Assembly (NCBI RefSeq): GCF_029784135.1 | Contig: NC_073744.1 | Span: 101,925,303-101,989,302 of the forward strand | From: Toxorhynchites rutilus septentrionalis | Taxonomy: Eukaryota; Arthropoda; Insecta; Diptera; Culicidae | Length of the DNA stretch: 64,000 nt | Reading direction: 5' to 3' | Shown here: positions 34,260-46,171 of the stretch, piece by piece | Numbering within the stretch: the stretch's first letter is position 1 | How the letters are laid out: every line of letters starts with the position of its first letter | Position numbers and translations under genes: made by a program | The notes under the pieces: model-generated | What the model saw: the letters and a program-made list of their open reading frames with translations, nothing else | What the model was told of the DNA's origin: nothing | The model's database searches: none

Positions 34260-35205
34260 TACTCAAAAGCAGCTCGAAGACATCCAGGATGAGGATAAGC
34301 AGTGGGACGTTGTAAGGAACGAACACATGAGAGCTCATAGATGTGTTCAAGAAAATAAACTACAAATTATGCGGAAATTCTACTTTCCAAAACTTCATCA
34401 AAAATTGAGAGATTTTATCGTCAACTGTCGTATCTGCAATGAAAATAAATACGACAGAAATCCAATAAAATACTCCCTTCAGAAAACTCCAATACTTAAC
34501 GTTCCTTTCCAGATTGCTTATGTAGACATACTATTCCTCCAAAATCTACATTTTCTCACCTATATAGATAAATTCTCCAAATTCGCCCAAATTATGTTCG
34601 TTGAATCACGAGCAGCAGTTGATATAGTACCAGCTCTTAAAGAACTCCTTTCAAAATATAAAACACCAGAAATTTTGGTCATGGACGGCGAGAAGTCATT
34701 TATGACCGGAGACCTGGTAAATTATTATAACAGTAATGGAATTAGCACCTATATTACAGCGACTGGTAGAAGTGAGATGAATGGAACAGTTGAACGGCTC
34801 CATTCAACACTTCTAGAATTGTATCGAATCATCAAAGCAGAAAATTCTACTAAACCTGTCATTGAACTCCTTCACATGTCCGTCCATAAATACAATTCTA
34901 CCATACACACAACAACCAAATTTACTCCATATGAAACAATCCTTCCATCCTCCCACACACCTGAAATTATTGAAAAAGTCTTTGAAAACCTGAAAAAGAA
35001 ACAGAAGCAAGACCTCGACTATCACAATAAATCAAAGAAAATCAAAAATCCAAAAGAAAATAATGAAGCTTTTGAAAAAACGAGACAGAGGTTGAAACAT
35101 AAAGCTAGATACAAAAAAATAAAAATATCAAAAATTAATAACAGCACAGTCACAACCGATGATGGAAGAAAAATTCATAAGAACGATATTTCCATTATAG
35201 ATTAG
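34260..35205 (+). pseudogene. G1 pol C-terminal part: integrase
   Basis: Continuation of G1 pol after G2. It has the zinc-binding HMRAH...CRIC motif, then the DDE core with Asp in YVDILFL, Asp in VMDGEKSF and Glu in NGTVERLHST, and a basic C-terminal tail (KTRQRLKHKARYKK). The reading frame here is open to 35205, but it is separated from RT by 8.4 kb of G2. The first ATG-like codons upstream lie in the G2 LTR and are not meaningful. Confidence 0.88.
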
Positions 35206-35210
35206 GACTT

Positions 35211-35867
35211 TTGAAACTTCAGTATGGATGGGCTACCGAACAAACTATATCCCTCAGGAGCTTGAGAAACCAACCTATTCTGGCATTCGATTATGGAACC
35301 GGAAGAGTAAAAATTGATTCACATCTCTATATTCACCATTTCAATATCAGTTCATATCAGTACCACATAAAAAATTTGAGGAACATGTTTGATCAAATAG
35401 AAACCAATCAATTTTCCACATTAATCATAGAAGAATTTGAACAGATTGATCATGTGCTGAAAACACTTATTTCAACTAAAAGAGCCAAACGATGGGATAG
35501 CTTAGGATCAGCATGGAAATTTGTAGCAGGCAGCCCAGATGCTGACGATTTAAGAATAATTAACTCCTCACTCAATAGTCTCATCCAGAATAACAACGCA
35601 CAGGTAAAAATCAACAAAGAACTAAACCTACAGATGAAAGAATTTGTACTTAAAACCTCTCATGCCATATCATTGTCTAACTCGATATCTCTTGAAAGTC
35701 AGTCAGTCAATATATTCCTAAATTTGAAATATCTACATGATAAATTAGAACAAATTATCGATAGCATAAGTTTTGCAAAGATAGGTATTCTAAACAGAAA
35801 AATTCTAAGTCCAGGAGAAATACAAGCACTAGTTCAAAAATTACACGATGAAATGCTGTTTCCGTAA
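35211..35867 (+). pseudogene. G1 env-like fragment (N-terminal, truncated)
   Basis: A 218-codon open frame just after integrase. It contains a furin-type site TKRAKR followed by WDSLGSAWKFVAGSPDADD, the pattern of errantivirus Env proteins related to baculovirus F (family knowledge), then a helical region. There is no transmembrane anchor and the usual length is about 450-550 residues, so the C-terminal half and the 3' LTR are missing. The first codon is TTG. In errantiviruses Env comes from a spliced RNA, so the true start is not visible. Non-functional as seen. Confidence 0.75.
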
Positions 35868-36570
35868 AAGCTGTTTCTGTGGCTGTTTCCGCAAAAAAAA
35901 TCAAACAAACTCGTGAATCTAAGAATATTTCCGTCGATCCTGCAACCTTCACTCTATGATAAATATAAAAGAAGGAAGCTTTATCTGCGCTTCCCGCTAT
36001 TGGAGCCATCTATCGGGAAAACACTGTCAGCTTGTCCCACGATTTTATAGGAGCCCAAAGCTACCCACATTCCGTTTTGCCTGCCAAGATCGGGTCGATG
36101 AAATGTCAACAATCGACCTCAAATGCTGCCACCTTGCAATCGAGTTATCGACCTTTCATATGCATTCATCGAACAACTTGACGCCACTTTTTCGCCAACA
36201 TGTGCAAGGCGTCGACCTGCTTGCAGCGCTGCTTCCAGCACTGCTTGCTGCTTGTTTGTATTGGTTTGTTATTGAAAATGAAAAAGAAATACATTGATCG
36301 ATTTTAATCATTTTATTGAAAAAAACAGGAAGTGGGTTATATCTATGGTATAACCGCAAGGGTGACGTAGGACTATCGTTGATTTAGAGATCATTTGTAT
36401 GAAGTTGAATCTGAATTCATTCTGAATGAATGAATATTTGGAGAACTTCGAAAACGAGAGCGTTACGTTGGAGGCACAAGGTTTTATGCATCCAATATTG
36501 GATACGGAAATATCCTACTGATGGGGAAGAATAATCTTCAGAAGCTATCCTGTTGATTGCGATTGATTGA

Positions 36571-38900
36571 ATATATTTTGAAAATTCCCAAAGGAACTGG
36601 CAGATTATTTTCAGTAACGATTAGATATTTCCACATTTTCCTCGATACTGGAAGCCCACCAGTGGTTAATGCTAATTCGATAACCACCTGTTAATAGCAC
36701 TTGATTGAAACATATTTGGTCACAGTGTTACATGGATAGAAAACATTCAATTAAACTCTTTCACATGAATATATTTTGAAAATTCCCAGAGGAACTGGCA
36801 GATTATTTTCAGTAACGATTAGTTATTTCCACATTTTCCTCGATACTGGAAGCCCACCAGTGGTTAATGCCAACTCGATAACCACCTGTTAATAGCACTT
36901 GATTAAAACATATTTGGTCACAGTGTTACATGGATAGAAAACATTCAATTAAATTCATTCACATGAATATATTTTGAAAATTCCCAAAGGAACTGGCAGA
37001 TTATTTTCAGTAACGATTAGATATTTCCACATTTTCCTCGATACTGGAAGCCCACCAGTGGTTAATGCCAACTCGATAACCACCTGTTAATAGCACTTGG
37101 TTGAAACATATTTGGTCACAGTGTAACATGGATAGAAAACATTCAATTAAACTCTTTCACATGAATATATTTTGAAAATTCCCAAAGGAACTGGCAGATT
37201 ATTTTCCAGCAATGATTAGATCTTTCCGGAACTTTCTCGATGCTGAATGGCATCCTAACGGAAAGAGTTCTGCGCGTGTATGTGTCGATCCTTCGCCGTC
37301 CACCTCCTCCAGCACGTTAGGCAACGATGTTGTCTTGTCGATGTCCTCACGAAAAATGAATGTGTCTCACCACCAGAATATCGCTTAAGTATGCTTTTTG
37401 TGTGTGATTGAATCGAGAGAAGGTGTGGTTTACGATGGCAATTTGGAAGGCAAACTAGAGGGGAAAGAACTCTCTGAGCTCGGAACTTTCGGCGACTGAG
37501 CAATAATCGATTGCGGGCGCATACAATATTGGATAAGGAAATATCCTACTGATGGGGAAGAATAATCTTCTGAAGCTATCCTGTTAATTGCGATTGATTG
37601 AAAAACCACAAAACCAAATGTATTTGGTCACAGTGTTATAGAAAACAGTGGATAGAAAACATTCAATTAAACTCTTTCACATGAATATATTTTGACAATT
37701 CCCAAAGGAACTGGCAGATTATTTTCAGTAACGATTAGATATTTCCACATTTTCCTCAATACTGGAAGCCCACCAGTGGTTAATGCCAACTCGATAACCA
37801 CCTGTTAATAGCACTTGATTGAAACATATTTGGTCACAGTGTAACATGGATAGAAAACATTCAATTAAACTCTTTCACATGAATATATTTTGAAAATTCC
37901 CAAAGGAACTGGCAGATTATTTTAAGTAACGATTAGATATTTCCACATTTTCCTCGATACTGGAAGCCCACCAGTGGTTAATGCCAACTCGATAACCACC
38001 TGTTAATAGCACTTGATTGAAACATATTTGGTCACAGTGTTACATGGATAGAAAACATTCAATTAAACTCTTTCACATGAATATATTTTGAAAATTCCCA
38101 AAGGAACTGGCAGATTATTTTCCAGCAATGATTAGATCTTTCCGGAACTTTCTCGATGCTGAATGGCATCCTAACGGAAAGAGTTCTGCGCGTGTATGTG
38201 TCGATCCTTCGCCGTCCACCTCCTCCAGCACGTTAGGCAACGATGTTGTCTTGTCGATGTCCTCACGAAAAATGAATGTGTCTCACCACCAGAATATCGC
38301 TTAAGTATGCTTTTTGTGTGTGATTGAACCGAGAGAAGGTGTGGTTTACGATGGCAATTTGGAAGGCAAACTAGAGGGGAATGAACTCTCTGAGCTCGGA
38401 ACTTTCGGCGACTGAGCAATAATCGATTGCGGGCGCATACAATATTGGATACGGAAATATCCTACTGATGGGGAAGAATAATCTTCTGAAGCTATCCTGT
38501 TAATTGCGATTGATTGAAAAACCACAAAACCAAATGTATTTGGTCACAGTGTTACATGGATAGAAAACATTCAATTAAACTCTTTCACATGAATATATTT
38601 TGAAAATTCCCAAAGGAACTGGCAGATTATTTTCAGTAACGATTAGATATTTCCACATTTTCCTCGATACTGGAAGCCCACCATTGGTTAATGCCAACTC
38701 GAAAACCACCTGTTAATAGCACTTGATTGAAACATATTTGGTCACAGTGTAACATGGATAGAAAACATTCAATTAAACTCTTTCACATGAATATATTTGG
38801 AAAATTCCCAGAGGAACTGGCAGATTATTCTCAGTAACGATTAGATATTTCCACATTTTCCTCGATACTGGAAGCCCACCAGTGGTTAATGCCAACTCGA
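36571..38900. repeat. 198-bp tandem repeat with 916-bp higher-order repeat
   Basis: The word ATATATTTTG recurs at 36571, 36769, 36967, 37165, then 37685, 37883, 38081, then 38593 and 38791: steps of exactly 198 bp within blocks. Two interblock segments (37255-37680 and 38171-38590) are near-identical at a 916-bp offset. Single monomers of the same repeat occur in E2 (about 7920-8150). Confidence 0.92.
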
Positions 38901-38937
38901 TAACCACCTGTTAATAGCCGCGCGTGTATGTGTGTGT

Positions 38938-39097
38938 AGCGATGTCTTCCCAGGGAACCGTTTGTGGCATCACATAGGTTCCCTTCTGGCATAGGATGCA
39001 CAAACAGGCTCTTGGTGACACCGTTCATCCGCGCTTTCATGATAAATAAAGAGCTTCACCGCAACAGCGACAACATGCTCCAATCGCTGTTCAATTA
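38938..39097 (-). pseudogene. Histone H1 globular-domain pseudogene (E3)
   Basis: The minus strand has FI-MKARMNGVTKSL, aligned to H1 FIKKALKNGVTKGT with a frame break just before it. The tail is GT-rich. A TATA-like box lies at 39124-39136 (minus). It is more eroded than the E1 copies. Confidence 0.55.
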
Positions 39098-40418
39098 GAA
39101 CTGAGTGGATTTCCGAGCGCCGCTCGCTTATATACCGATTGGTGATTTCAATAGCCTGTTTTGAAAGCAATTTTAAGACTATTGAAACAAGTTTTTGGAT
39201 CAAAAAGTAACAAGTATATAACGCGTAGACATTTTATCTTTCGAATGAATTGTTTATCATACCATTTCGTTCAATTGTTTAGGAGCTATTAACGCTCAAA
39301 ATCTCGGTCTCCGGCGTAACGCTTTCGTTTTCGAAACTTTGATTTTACACCCCGGTATAGAAATGAAAGACGTAGTCCTACGTCAAAAATAATAAAAATC
39401 CATGTATAATAAAAATAAGGTATATAATGGAATCGGTGCATCTGGGTTGTCTGGATTGACGATTCAAATCCGACTGAGTACATTGATGAATACCTCCTTG
39501 CCCTTGATGACACAGATATGTGGCTGAGAAGGATTCTTCAATGTGCGTGAAGCACGGGATCTCCGATGGGGAAAATTGCTCGAAATACTATCGATGGCCA
39601 GGTCCTGCTGCGGTTGCTGTTGATGCTGTTCCCCGGAATAGCACCCTGGACTTAAAGGATACTGCTGCGGGAAAGCTGACGCTGTTGGCTGGTGTGACAG
39701 AAGTGGAAATAAGCAATGTGGTGATAAGGGAAATCATCTTTCTCATTCGCCGATTGATTGAGTCGGATGTATTCATAGCTGAAACAAAATAAAATGATTA
39801 GTAAGTGAAAAGCAGAAATGAATTCCCTACTCACCAGTTGTATGATCCGGATAAAAATGCGAACATTAAAATATCATGCGATTACGTTCGCTTACCTCGC
39901 CTATTTTCATTCTACTATACAACGGAATCAGTGCATTCGGGTTCCTCCGGGGTGGTAATTCAGCTGAGCAAGTTGATAAATACCTCCTTGTCGTTGAGTT
40001 TTCGTGTCTGAAGAGGATTTTTGAATGTGCGCGAAGCACGGAACCTCTAATGGGGAAAGTTCTTCGCAATACCATACCATGGTCAAATTCTGCTGCTGCT
40101 GCTGTTGATGCTGTCCCCCGGCATTGCCAACAGGGGTTGGAGGTTACTGATGCAGGAAAACGGATGTTGTTGGCTGCTGTGATAGAAGTGGAAATCCGCA
40201 CTGTGGTGATGGGAGAAATCATCTTTCTCACTTACCGATTGATGGAAGCAAACGAGTCGAATGTATTCATAGCTGATAAGACAAGATAAAATAATTAATA
40301 ATTAAAAAGCCGAAATATATTTCATACTCACCAGTTGTATGATCCATTTGTTTTTGTTTGAGATGACAATTTAGCGGAGTGGAAAAAGAACCACCAGTGA
40401 TGCCATTTGGTTTGTTTA

Positions 40419-41345
40419 ATTATTCAGTATTTTCGACTAACGAACTATCCGCGTTGACGATATTGGGGAATAGGCATGACAGTATGGATTTGCAGAAGGA
40501 ATGAATACACTTTTAAAATGAAAATTATGAATGAACATGATTTTTCCTTAATCAAATTAGTACTCTATGTAAGTGAAAATCACTATTGCCTGCAAGTGGT
40601 GAAAAAACGTCATAAAAAATATGTTTTGAGATAATTTTATATTATAATGATAAGTTTTTTTGAGAATATCTGAACGTCTATAGAAAATAATTCAAATTAG
40701 GGTCATGACAACGTACTTTAAGTAGAAAAATTATGCCAAGAAAAAAATTTCATACAAATTTTAGCAAATATAAACTGATTCGGGCCGACTAATATGATAG
40801 AGAATAGTTTGCCTCATACAAACTAATGCCGTATCCAGATGTCGATACCTAATCGTCGTCATCGTGAATAGGTAACAGCGTTACGGTCGTTGTTAGGTCG
40901 ATGTTTTTTTCGTCGATTGGATTGTGGGCACAATCAAATCGACGAAAAAAACATCGACCTAACAACGACCGTAACGCTGTTACCTATTCACGATGACGAC
41001 GATTAGGTATCGACATCTGGATACGGCATTAGTTTGTATGAGGCAAACTATTCTCTATCATATTAGTCGGCCCGAATCAGTTTATATTTGCTAAAATTTG
41101 TATGAAATTTTTTTCTTGGCATAATTTTTTCTACTTAAAGTACGTTGTCATGACCCTAATTTGAATTATTTTCTATAGACGTTCAGATATTCTCAAAAAA
41201 AACTAATTTGATTAAGGAAAAATCATGTTCATTCATAATTTTCATTTTAAAAGTGTATTGATTCCTTCTGCAAATCCATACTGTCATGCCTATTCCCTAA
41301 TATCGTCAACGCGGATAGTTCGTTTGTCGAAAATACTGAATAATT
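40419..41345. repeat. Long imperfect palindrome (foldback), arms of about 410-515 bp
   Basis: 40419-40932 and 40937-41345 are inverted repeats with a centre near GGATTGTGGGCACAATC. The inner about 200 bp pair almost perfectly. The right arm lacks about 85 bp present in the left (about 40565-40650). It has no ORF. It lies between units U3 and U4, and 41346-41460 repeats part of the arm again. Confidence 0.88.
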
Positions 41346-41465
41346 AAACAACCCACAATCCAATCGACGAAAAAAACATCGACCTAATAACGACCGTAAC
41401 GCTGTTATCTATTCACGATGACGACGATTAGGTATCGACATCTGGATACGGTATTAGTTTGTATG

Positions 41466-42715
41466 AGGCAACCCACATTCCGTTTTGCCTGCCAAGATCG
41501 GGTCGATGAAATGTCAACAATCGACCTCAAATGCTGCCACCTTGCAATCGAGTTATCGATCTTTCATATGCATTCATCGAACAACTTGACGCCACTTTTT
41601 CGCCAACATGTGCAAGGCGTCGACCTGCTTGCAGCGCTGCTTCCAGCACTGCTTGCTGCTTGTTTGTATTGGTTTGTTATTGAAAATGAAAAGGAAATAC
41701 ATTGATCGATTTTAATCATTTTATTGAAAAAAATAATAATAAAAACCATGTATAATAAAAATAAGGTATATAATGGAATCGGTGCATCTGGGTTGTCTGG
41801 ATTGACGATTCAAATACGACTGAGTACATTGATGAATACCTCCTTGCCCTTGATGACACAGATATGTGGCTGAGGAGGATTCTTCAATGTGCGTGAAGCA
41901 CGAGATCTCCGAGGGGGAAAATTGCTCGAAATACTATCGATGGCCAGGTCCTGCTGCTGTTGCTGTTGATGCTGTTCCCCGGAATAGCAGCCTGGACTTA
42001 AAGGATACTGCTGCGGGAAAGCTGATGCTGTTGGCTGGTGTGACAGAAGTGTAAATAAGCAATGTGGTGATGAGGGAAATCATCTTTCTCACTCGCCGAT
42101 TGATTGAGGATGTATTCATAGCTGAAACAAAATAAAATGATTAGTAAATGAAAAGCAGAAATGAATTCCCTACTCACCAGTTGTATGATCCGGATAAAAA
42201 TGTGAACATTAAAATATCATGCGATTACGTTCGCTTACCTCGCCTATTTTCATTCTACTATACAACGGAATCAGTGTATTCGGGTTCCTCCGGGTGGTAA
42301 TTCAGCTGAGCAAGTTGATAAATACCTCCTTGTCGTTGAGTTTTCGTGTCTGAAGAGGATTTTTGAATGTGCGAGAAGCACGGAACCTCTAATGGAGAAA
42401 GTTCTTCGCAATACCATACCATGGTCAAATTCTGCTGCTGCTGCTGTTGATGCTGTCCCCCGGCATTGCCAACAGGGGTTGGAGGTTACTGCTGCAGGAA
42501 AACGGATGTTGTTGGCTGCTGTGATAGAAGTGGAAATCCGTACTGTGGTGATGGGAGAAATCATCTTTCTCACTTACCGATTGATGGAAGCAAACGAGTC
42601 GAATGTATTCATGGCTGATAAGACAAGATAAAATAATTAATAATTAAAAAGCCGAAATATATTTCATACTCACCAGTTGTATGATCCATTTGTTTTTGTT
42701 TGAGATGACAGTTTA
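41466..42715 (-). pseudogene. U4: uninterrupted copy of unit U
   Basis: Minus strand: D 41466-41728, B about 41735-42180, A about 42180-42700. It carries no HE insertion between B and D and so serves as an empty site for E3 and E4. It contains the same GT-AG introns and Q-run exons as the other copies, with private indels (for example a shortened ATTGAGGATG in B). It is not translatable. Confidence 0.5.
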
Positions 42716-43724
42716 GCGGAGTGGAAAAAAGAACCACCAGTGATGCCATTTGGTTTGTTTAATTATTCAGTATTTTCGACTAACGAACTATCCGCGTTGA
42801 CGATATTGGGGAATAGGCATGACAGTATGGATTTGCAGAAGGAATGAATACACTTTTAAAATGAAAATTATGAATGAACATGATTTTTCCTTAATCAAAT
42901 TAGTACTCTATGTAAGTGAAAATCACCATTGCCTGCAAGTGGTGAAAAAACGCCATAAAAAAATATGTTTTGAGATAATTTTATATTATAATGACAAGTT
43001 TTTTTTGAGAATATCTGAACGTCTATAGAAAATAATTCAAATTAGGGTCATGACAACGTACTTTAAGTAGAAAAAAATATGCAAAGAAAAAAATTTCATA
43101 CAAATTTTAGCAAATATAAACTGATTCGGGCCGACTAATATGATAGAGAATAGTTTGCCTCATACAAACTAATGCTGTATCCAGATGTCGATACCTAATC
43201 GTCGTCATCGTGAATAGGTAACAGCGTTACGGTCGTTGTTAGGTCGATGTTTTTTTCGTCGATAGGATTGTGGGAAACTATTCTCTATCATATTAGTCGG
43301 CCCGATTTTTGTATTGAAATTTTTTTTTTGGCATAATTTTTTCTACTTAAAGTACGTTGTCATGACCCTAATTTGAATTATTTTCTATAGACGTTCAGAT
43401 ATTCTCAAAAAAACTTGTCATTATAATATAAAATTATCTCAAAACATATTTTTTTATGACGTTTTTTCACCACTTGCAGGCAATGGTGATTTTCACTTAC
43501 ATAGAGTACTTCTTTCTTCTTTCTTTGTTTTTAAGAGGCTTTAAACTTTGCAGTTCATTCGCCTCTAACATAGAGTACTAATTTGGTTAAGGAAAAATCA
43601 TGTTCATTCATAATTTTCATTTTAAAAGTGTATTCATTCCTTCTGCAAATCCATACTGTCATGCCTATTCCCCAATATCGCCAACGCGGATAGTTCGTTG
43701 AATAATTAAAGAAACTAAATGACA
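42716..43724. repeat. Second foldback, partly deleted, between U4 and U1
   Basis: 42740-43270 repeats the left arm of the 40419 palindrome. 43276-43700 is its inverted partner but lacks about 120 bp around the centre. It separates the inverted copy U4 from the direct copy U1, so the U4-U1 region is itself a large inverted repeat. Confidence 0.8.
43511..43567 (-). mobile_element. 57-bp retroposon tail with 12-bp target duplication
   Basis: ACATAGAGTACT occurs at 43499-43510 and 43568-43579. The insert on the minus strand is the GAGGCGAATGAACTGC...GCCTCTT hairpin followed by a GAAA-type tail, so it looks like a severely 5'-truncated SINE or LINE. Confidence 0.8.
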
Positions 43725-45189
43725 TCACTGGTGGTTCTTTTTTCCACTCCGCTAAACTGTCATCTCAAACAAAAACAAATGGATCATACAACTGGTGAGT
43801 ATGAAATATATTTCGGCTTTTTAATTATTAATTATTTTATCTTGTCTTATCAGCTATGAATACATTCGACTCGTTTGCTTCCATCAATCGGTAAGTGAGA
43901 AAGATGATTTCTCCCATCACCACAGTGCGGATTTCCACTTCTATCACAGCGTCCAACAACATCCGTTTTCCTGCAGCAGTAACCTCCAACCCCTGTTGGC
44001 AATGCCGGGGGACAGCATTAACAGCAGCAGCAGCAGAATTTGACCATGGTATGGTATTGCGAAGAACTTTCCCCATTAGAGGTTCCGTGCTTCGCGCACA
44101 TTCAAAAATCCTCTTCAGACACGAAAACTCAACGACAAGGAGGTATTTATCAACTTGCTCAGCTGAATTACCACCCGGAGGAACCCGAATGCACTGATTC
44201 CGTTGTATAGTAGAATGAAAATAGGCGAGGTAAGCGAACGTAATCGCATGATATTTTAATGTTCGCATTTTTATCCGGATCATACAACTGGTGAGTAGGG
44301 ATTTCATTTCTGCTTTTCACTTACTAATCATTTTATTTTGTTTCAGCTATGAATACATCCGACTCAATCAATCGGCGAATGAGAAAGATGATTTCCCTCA
44401 TCACCACATTGCTTATTTCCACTTCTGTCACACCAGCCAACAGCATCAGCTTTCCCGCAGCAGTATCCTTTAAGTCCAGGGTGCTATTCCGGGGAACAGC
44501 ATCAACAGCAACAGCAGCAGGACCTGTCCATCGATAGTATTTCGAGCAATTTTCCCCATCGGAGATCCCGTGCTTCACGCACATTGAAGAATCCTCCTCA
44601 GCCACATATCTGTGTCATCAAGGGCAAGGAGGTATTCATCAATGTACTCAGTCGGATTTGAATCGTCAATCCAGACAACCCGGATGCACCGATTCCATTA
44701 TATACCTTATTTTTATTATACATGGATTTTTATTATTTTTGACGTAGGACTACGTCTAACCGGAAGATATAGGGGGTGAAATGGAAATCTAGGCACTGAA
44801 CAAGTAGGAAAAAATGCAAGATTTGGAACGCTTATAACTCGAGCATTTCTCAATAGATCGCAAAGGTTTTTGCATCAATTGATAGGAAATATATCTACGC
44901 ATCTATCATAACGAATAACATTTAATTTTTCTTGAGATAAATAATTGAATAATTGTCAAATAACAAGCATTGTCAAAATGCACTATGTGCCCATTTTTGA
45001 TTGGTCCATTTTGTGCTCCTCATATCGTACCGACCAAAACGGGCAACCAGAGCAGCAGCGAATAAGAATGAAGCACGATTGGAAAGGAAAAAGAGAAAAA
45101 GGAACGAAACATTGGTCGCAGTCTCACACATGCGTAATTCTCGAGCCAGCCAGTCAGCTTAAAAATCCCCGCTCCGCTGCCGCAACGAT

Positions 45190-45388
45190 CATTCTTTGTG
45201 TGGGCACCGACTGGGCAACATCGTTGCTGGACGAGCTGGACGGCGAGGGATCGAGTGCCTTTCTCAAGGCAAGAGGGCGGAGGTGGTAGCGCTGGAGTAG
45301 ATTAGAGTAGAGTTTTCAAAGGGCCTTTCTCAAGGCTAGAGACGAATGAACTGCAAAAGTTTAAAGTCTCTATAATACAATACCTTCT
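45190..45388. other. About 200-bp insert specific to E4/E7 relative to E6
   Basis: E6 joins CGATCATT directly to TTCATCCAAACC, while E4 and E7 have about 200 bp between these points. The insert contains two TTTCTCAAGG hairpin-like words and ends with the GACGAATGAACTGCAAAAG retroposon module, so it is probably a SINE-like insertion. Confidence 0.5.
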
Positions 45389-45454
45389 TCTCATTCAAAC
45401 CGTACACCACATCGGTTCGCATCACAACACATCAACAAACCAACCCAAGCAGCC

Positions 45455-45672
45455 ATGTCTGGACATGGTAAAGGAGGAAAAGTGAAGGGAAAGACGAAAT
45501 CCCGCTCGAACCGTGTTGATCTGGAGTTCCCCGCAAGGGTAACTAGGCCGAGCGCGTTAGTACCAGTGCACCAGTCCACCTAGACGGCGTTATATAGTTT
45601 CGGCCGCCGAAGTGATCGAGTTAGCTGGCAAAGCTGCTCGCGACGATAAGAAAACCCGCATTCGGAACAGAA
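45455..45672 (+). pseudogene. Histone H2A pseudogene 1 (E4)
   Basis: Decayed nucleosomal H2A. The ATG at 45455 begins MSGHGKGGKVKGKTKSRSNR, then VDLEFP. A deletion removes VGRIHRLL. It resumes as RKGN, a stop in place of Tyr, AERV...SAPVHL. After a shift, AAEVIELAGKAARDDKKTRI is readable, then the frame is lost. The promoter-like upstream sequence (ACCACATCGGTTCGCATCAC) and start context are kept. A stem-loop follows at 45898. Confidence 0.93.
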
Positions 45673-45897
45673 CACATTCGATTCGGTGGACATCAAGACA
45701 ACAGGCAGTTGCAGCGAGTGGCGAGTGGCAAACGCAATCGCAAAACGGCATCAGGTAGCAGAAGAAAAAAGTTTGTTCTTTATACAAACTGCTTTGGTGG
45801 CAAATCCAGAACAAGGCGGCATCGAGGGCGTTCGAAATGGTTTTTTTCAAAACCACGAGTACTAAGTTTTCTAAATTGGAACCATTCCATAAAACAA

Positions 45898-45913
45898 GGC
45901 GTTTTTCAGGGCC
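45898..45913 (+). promoter_or_regulatory. Histone mRNA 3' stem-loop (H2A pseudogene 1, E4)
   Basis: GGCGTTTTTCAGGGCC: the canonical shape with two stem mismatches compared with the E6 copy. Confidence 0.65.
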
Positions 45914-46094
45914 ATTAAACCTTCCAAAAAAGAGTTTAGGAAATACAGTTCAATGCTTTCTAAAACATTATCCAAAATAATAATAAAACACAAATTGATT
46001 TTTTCATAATTTGTTTGCCAGGATATGATGAGTATGTGAATTTGGCAGTTGTTCTGAGCTTATTGATTTTCACCAATTCTTAAATTGCGCTAGA

Positions 46095-46109
46095 GTATAA
46101 AACACGCGG
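46095..46109 (+). promoter_or_regulatory. TATA box of H2A pseudogene 2 (E4)
   Basis: GTATAAAACACGCGG, about 75 bp before the H2A-like start. The E6 counterpart is eroded (GTACAAAACGCGCGG). Confidence 0.6.
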
Positions 46110-46171
46110 ACCCCAAAAAAATATCTTATTTTCTTTCAAACCGTAAACCCGTGTGGTTGTACGGCATCGGC

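Larger units (their letters stand above)
21994..35867 (+). mobile_element. G1: errantivirus-like gypsy retrotransposon, 3'-truncated, interrupted by G2
   Basis: Order: probable LTR, tRNA-Lys primer site, gag, protease, RT, RNase H, integrase, env-like fragment. G2 (25835-34259) sits between RNase H and integrase with a TACT duplication. No 3' LTR follows the env fragment, and gag, pol and env all have lesions, so it is a dead endogenous copy. Confidence 0.88.
36326..39384. mobile_element. E3: histone-carrying element (H1 subfamily) with internal satellite
   Basis: The left end CAGGAAGTGGGTTATATC abuts TTATTGAAAAAAA. The right palindrome GACGTAGTCCTACGTC is followed by AAAAATAATAAAAA. The uninterrupted target (TTATTGAAAAAAATAATAATAAAAA) is present in U4 at about 41721-41745, which fixes both ends. 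The interior is mostly a 198-bp tandem repeat plus an H1 pseudogene. No H3 remnant and no transposase. Confidence 0.85.
36061..40418 (-). pseudogene. U3: copy of decayed intron-containing unit, interrupted by E3
   Basis: Unit U in its sense direction is module A, module B, then segment D. Here it is on the minus strand: A about 39850-40380, B about 39385-39850, D 36061-36325, with E3 (36326-39384) between B and D. A and B are related modules: an exon ending ATCATACAACTG, GT...AG intron of 56-59 nt, an exon starting CTATGAATACAT, and a CAG-rich coding-like stretch. The frame with a QHQQQQQQ run continues in B into NFPHRRSRASRTLKNP and KEVFIN. Stops and shifts break every frame. The gene family is not recognised. 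Confidence 0.5.

Noticed and set aside
37270..37345. Histone H4 fragment (DNI and RAGGGGRRRI words on the minus strand; similar words at 7400 and 45205)
   Set aside because: Matches are too short and the intervening sequence does not align. The repeats of GACGAGCTGGACG explain the similarity.
39520..39792. 90-aa frame MAEKDSSMCVKHG... and its several near-copies on either strand
   Set aside because: These are antisense to the U module B exon. The sense strand has the splice sites and Q-rich frame.
44346..44740. Unit U module B as a PIH1-domain or transcription-factor gene (KEVFIN, Q-run)
   Set aside because: The resemblance is a few residues only. The frame is broken upstream and no domain can be traced.
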